Of a stretch of DNA of 64,000 bases, positions 60,634 to 64,000 are shown piece after piece. Position numbers and translations under genes: made by a program. This stretch comes from Azospirillum oleiclasticum. Lineage in GTDB: Bacteria; Pseudomonadota; Alphaproteobacteria; Azospirillales; Azospirillaceae. The notes beneath the pieces were generated by a model, which did no database searches, was not told where the DNA came from, and was given only the letters and a program-made list of their open reading frames with translations. Location: NCBI RefSeq assembly GCF_013423485.1, contig NZ_JABFFR010000023.1:124001-188000 (forward strand). The letters are read 5' to 3'. How positions within the stretch are numbered: the stretch's first letter is position 1; the number at the start of each line of letters is the position of its first letter.

Positions 60634-61641
60634 TCAGCCCAGCTTCGCCATGGCGACGGCGGTGTCGCTCATGCGGTTGGAGAAGCCCCACTCGTTGTCG
60701 TACCAGGTCATGATGCGCACGAAGTCGCCGTCGATGACCTTCGTCTCCTTCAGAGCGAAAATCGACGAGCGCGGGTCGTGGTTGAAGTCGGTGGAGACCA
60801 GATCCTCGTCGTAGTAGCCGAGGATGCCCTTCAGCGGGCCGTCGGCCGCGGCCTTGATCGCCGCCTGGATCTCCTCGACCGTGGTGGCGCGCTTGGCCTT
60901 GAACTTGAAGTCCACGACGGAGACGTTGGGGGTCGGCACGCGGATGGCGGTGCCGTCCAGCTTGCCCTTCAGCTCCGGCAGCACCTTGCCGACGGCCTTC
61001 GCCGCACCGGTGGAGGTCGGGATCATGTTCAGGGCCGCCGCGCGGGCGCGGTGCAGGTCCTTGTGCATGGTGTCCACGACCCGCTGGTCACCCGTGTAGC
61101 TGTGGATCGTGGTCATGAAGCCGTGCTCGATGCCGACCAGGTTGTTCAGCACATAGGCGACCGGGGCCAGGCAGTTGGTGGTGCAGGACGCGTTGGAGAC
61201 GATCTTGTGCTCGGCCGTCAGCTTGTCGGAGTTGACGCCGTACACGACGGTGATGTCCTCGTCCGTCGCGGGGGCCGAGATCAGCACCTTCTTGGCACCG
61301 GCCTGGATGTGCTTCTCGGCGTCGGCGCGCTTGGTGAAGATGCCCGAGCACTCCATGGCGATGTCGACGCCCAGGTCGCCCCAGGGCAGCTTGGTCGGGT
61401 CACGCTCCTGCACGACCTTGATCGCGTGGCCGTTGACGACGAGGTTGCCGTCGACGGCCTCCACCGTGCCGGGGAAGCGGCCGTGCACGCTGTCGTACTT
61501 CAGCAGATGGACGTTGGTGGCGAGGTCGGCGAGGTCGTTGATTGCCGCCACCTCCACATCGGTCCGGCCGCTCTCGTACAGCGCCCGCAGCACCAGACGG
61601 CCGATGCGGCCGAACCCGTTGATCGCAACCCGAACAGCCAT
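60634..61641 (-). CDS. gap: glyceraldehyde-3-phosphate dehydrogenase
   Basis: A 335-residue tetrameric NAD-dependent enzyme of glycolysis/gluconeogenesis. The Rossmann start is VAINGFGRIGRLVLRAL with Asp36 in AAINDLADL (NAD preference). Catalytic Cys153 is in SNASCTTNCLAP and His180 in MTTIHSYTGDQ. It is 65 bp downstream of tkt on the same strand and is likely in one operon. Confidence 0.97.
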   Translation of the reverse strand: MAVRVAINGFGRIGRLVLRALYESGRTDVEVAAINDLADLATNVHLLKYDSVHGRFPGTVEAVDGNLVVNGHAIKVVQERDPTKLPWGDLGVDIAMECSGIFTKRADAEKHIQAGAKKVLISAPATDEDITVVYGVNSDKLTAEHKIVSNASCTTNCLAPVAYVLNNLVGIEHGFMTTIHSYTGDQRVVDTMHKDLHRARAAALNMIPTSTGAAKAVGKVLPELKGKLDGTAIRVPTPNVSVVDFKFKAKRATTVEEIQAAIKAAADGPLKGILGYYDEDLVSTDFNHDPRSSIFALKETKVIDGDFVRIMTWYDNEWGFSNRMSDTAVAMAKLG

Positions 61642-61706
61642 TGCGTCCTCCAGTTCTCTCGACGTTCACGCGCCCCGGGGCATGGCGGTCCCGGGGCCGG
61701 GGTTGA

Positions 61707-63716
61707 TTACAGACGTTCCTTCGCCGCGGCCACCACCGCATCCGCGGTGATGCCGAAGTGCCGGTACAGATCCTGATAGGGGGCCGATTCGCCGAAGCCG
61801 GTCATGCCGACGAAGCCGCCCTTCGGCCCGATCCAGCGGTCCCAGCCCAGCCGCACCGCCGCTTCCACGGCGACGCGCACGCCGGTGCCCAGCACCGCCT
61901 CCTGCTCGGCCGCAGTCTGCGCCTCGAACAGCGCCCAGCAGGGCATGGACACCACGGCGGTGCCGATCCCTTCGGCCTGGAGCGTGGCGCGCGCCTCCAT
62001 CGCGAGGCCGATCTCCGACCCGGTGGACAGCAGGGTGACGCGCCGCTCCCCGTCCGCCTCGGCCAGCACATAGGCGCCCTTGGCGCTCAGGTTCTCGGCC
62101 CTGTGCTCGGTGCGCACGGTCGGCACGTTCTGGCGGGTCAGCGCCAGCAGCGACGGGGCGTCGCGGCGCTCAAGCGCGATCTGCCAGCACTCCGCCGTCT
62201 CCACCGCATCCGCCGGGCGCATCACCAGCAGGTTGGGGATGGCGCGCAGGGCCGCCAGATGCTCCACCGGCTGGTGGGTCGGCCCGTCCTCGCCAAGCCC
62301 GATGCTGTCGTGCGTCATCACGAAGACGACGCGCTGCTTCATCAGCGCGGCCAGACGGATCGACGGGCGGCAGTAGTCGGCGAACTGCATGAAGGTGCCG
62401 CCGTAGGGGATCACGCCCCCGTGCAGCGCCATGCCGTTCATCGTCGCGGCCATGCCGTGCTCGCGCACGCCATAGCGGACGTAGCGCCCGGCGAAGCTGC
62501 CGCGGCCCTGCACGTCGGCGCTGTTCTTGGCCTTGGTGTTGTTGGACGGGGTGAGGTCGGCAGAGCCGCCGATCAGTTCGGGGATGCCGGGCACCAGCAC
62601 GTCCAGCACGTTGCCCGACGCCACGCGGGTGGCCCAGGAGGGCTTCTCGGCGGAAACCTTCCGCTTGAAGGCGTCGATCAGCTCCGGCAGGGCGCCCGGC
62701 ACGGCCTTGTCCATGGCGTCGGCGAAGGCCTTGCGGGCGTGCCCGTCCAGCGCCTCGAACCGCTTGGTCCAGGCGGCGACGGCGTCCGCGCCGCGGCGGC
62801 CGGCGGCGCGCCAGGCCGCAAGAACCTCGTCCGGCACCACGAACGCCTCGTGCGGCCAGCCCAGCACCGAGCGGGTGGCGGCCACCTCGTCGGCGCCCAG
62901 CGGCGCGCCGTGGGCGTTGTGGCTGTTGGCCTTGTTGGGGGCGCCCTTGCCGATGATGGTGCGGCAGGCGATCAGCGACGGGGTGTGGGTGGCGCGCGCC
63001 GCCTCGATGGCGGCGGCGACCGCCTCCGGATCATGCCCGTCCACCGCCTGCACATCCCAGCCATAGGCGCGGAAGCGCGCCTGGGTGTCGTCGGTGAAGG
63101 ACAGGGTGGTCGGCCCGTCGATGGAGATGCGGTTGTCGTCCCACAGCACGATCAGCCGGCCGAGCTGGAGATGGCCGGCCAGCGAGCACGCCTCGTGGCT
63201 GACGCCCTCCATCAGGTCGCCGTCCGACGCGATGACATAGGTGAAGTGGTTGACGAGGTCGTCACCGAAGCGGGCGTTGGTGATCCGCTCGGCCAGCGCC
63301 ATGCCGACGGCGGTGGAGATGCCCTGACCCAGCGGCCCGGTGGTCATCTCCACGCCGATGCTCGGATCGACCTCCGGATGGCCGGGGGTCAGGCTGTGGA
63401 GCTGACGGAAGCGCTTGATCTGGTCGATCGTCATGCGCTCGTAGCCCAGCAGATGGGCCAGCGCGTAGATCAGCATGGAGCCGTGGCCGGCCGACAGCAC
63501 GAAGCGGTCGCGGTCGTGCCAGCGCGGGGTCGCCGCGTCGAACGTCATGAACCGGGTGAACAGCACCGTGGCGACGTCGGCCATGCCCATCGGCATGCCG
63601 GGATGCCCCGACTTGGCGGCCTCGACGGCGTCCATGGCGAGCACGCGGATGGCGTTGGCCATGGTCGCGAAGGGTACGGCCGGCGGCGTGCCGGCGCTGG
63701 TCGGGGAAGGCGACAT
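61707..63716 (-). CDS. tkt: transketolase
   Basis: A 669-residue thiamine-diphosphate enzyme of the pentose-phosphate pathway. Domains: PP (AAKSGHPGMPMGMADVATVL, GPLGQGISTAVGMALAE, ASDGDLMEGVSHEA with the ThDP/Mg site), Pyr (RYVRYGVREHGMAATMNGMA with the catalytic Glu, THDSIGLGEDGPTHQPVEHL) and C-terminal. The start is the ATG before SPSPTSAG. The longer open frame lacks conservation. Confidence 0.97.
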   Translation of the reverse strand: MSPSPTSAGTPPAVPFATMANAIRVLAMDAVEAAKSGHPGMPMGMADVATVLFTRFMTFDAATPRWHDRDRFVLSAGHGSMLIYALAHLLGYERMTIDQIKRFRQLHSLTPGHPEVDPSIGVEMTTGPLGQGISTAVGMALAERITNARFGDDLVNHFTYVIASDGDLMEGVSHEACSLAGHLQLGRLIVLWDDNRISIDGPTTLSFTDDTQARFRAYGWDVQAVDGHDPEAVAAAIEAARATHTPSLIACRTIIGKGAPNKANSHNAHGAPLGADEVAATRSVLGWPHEAFVVPDEVLAAWRAAGRRGADAVAAWTKRFEALDGHARKAFADAMDKAVPGALPELIDAFKRKVSAEKPSWATRVASGNVLDVLVPGIPELIGGSADLTPSNNTKAKNSADVQGRGSFAGRYVRYGVREHGMAATMNGMALHGGVIPYGGTFMQFADYCRPSIRLAALMKQRVVFVMTHDSIGLGEDGPTHQPVEHLAALRAIPNLLVMRPADAVETAECWQIALERRDAPSLLALTRQNVPTVRTEHRAENLSAKGAYVLAEADGERRVTLLSTGSEIGLAMEARATLQAEGIGTAVVSMPCWALFEAQTAAEQEAVLGTGVRVAVEAAVRLGWDRWIGPKGGFVGMTGFGESAPYQDLYRHFGITADAVVAAAKERL

Positions 63717-63914
63717 CGGCGGAGGGGTCCTGATCGTTCGGCAACGTGAAAACAGCACCGACGCGGGCGGCCGCGCCGGGTCCCCGCCGGATGGCGCACC
63801 ATGCAGAACCGGTGCGCCCAGGTCAACCGGCTGTTTGGGCAGACCCGGCCCCCGCCGATGGGGTGGGTGGGGGAGGGGTGTGCGGCGCGGACGCTTCCCA
63901 TCCAGCGCAACACG

Positions 63915-64000
63915 TCACCCCGCCGGCGGGTAGCTCTTCAGCGCGTCCTCCACCTTTGCCAGCCACGCCTCGCGGTCGGCAAGCCCGTTGGTGCCGCCGT
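63915..64000 (-). CDS. C-terminal end of a minus-strand protein (window edge)
   Basis: Reading from the edge to a TGA at 63915-63917 gives 27 codons ending LADREAWLAKVEDALKSYPP then AG. The coding look fits a real protein end, with its body beyond the right edge. No family can be assigned. The 198 bp between it and tkt (63717-63914) hold no gene. Confidence 0.45.
   Translation of the reverse strand, partial: GGTNGLADREAWLAKVEDALKSYPPAG

Overview
The window is high-GC chromosomal DNA packed with genes on both strands. Gene content points to an alphaproteobacterium of the Rhodospirillales, most like Azospirillum (inference from protein character, not from a search). Supporting signs are an alphaproteobacterial Fur/Mur-type regulator, a GGAAC-type (EcfG-like) promoter before a manganese catalase, GcvA-type LysR and REP-like intergenic palindromes. 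Nearly all genes look like chromosomal housekeeping or regulation; no rRNA, tRNA, CRISPR array, prophage or transposase gene was recognised.

Layout. 1-4.8 kb: the end of a UgpC-type sugar ABC ATPase, a DUF1329 envelope protein, a polytopic membrane protein, fur with a coupled Cys-rich small gene, and periplasmic sodC. 4.8-12.7 kb: a signalling block made of two overlapping sensor kinases on the minus strand (one a hybrid kinase with REC and Hpt domains), divergent from a partner-switching set of STAS antagonist, SpoIIAB/RsbW-like kinase and REC-PP2C phosphatase. 12.7-20.3 kb: DedA protein, a subtilisin-like protease with seven 40-residue repeats and no signal peptide, and yejABE peptide uptake genes. 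20.4-31.4 kb: housekeeping genes (lpdA, rsmD, rluB, dodecin, tadA, hisS, pyrC, a DUF3095 gene, xseA, purD). 31.4-32.8 kb: a small accessory unit with a PIN-domain protein overlapped by an unknown gene.

32.8-44 kb: a GT4 glycosyltransferase, a zinc-ribbon gene that has lost a recognisable 3' end next to a palindrome cluster, envelope proteins, and a four-gene minus-strand operon (37.1-40.3 kb) of unknown proteins resembling accessory modules of contractile secretion systems. Then follow an ArsR regulator with a clear operator in front of a serine/threonine dehydratase-like gene, a 2OG-Fe(II) oxygenase and a manganese catalase. 44-50.6 kb: a MotA-like/MotB-like/OmpA trio, suhB, efp and divergent epmA, the EF-P modification enzyme. 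50.6-60.5 kb: a lipoprotein pair, acuI, fadL, a TauE/SafE permease, thiE and fba, a pair of membrane-anchored coiled-coil genes, a LysR regulator and an orphan HicB. 60.6-63.7 kb: gap and tkt in one transcription unit, then the last codons of a minus-strand gene at the window edge.

The most interesting candidates for something undescribed are the four-gene 37-40 kb operon, the PIN/240-residue protein pair with a repeat-filled promoter, the kinase and partner-switching divergon, and the leaderless repeat-bearing protease.
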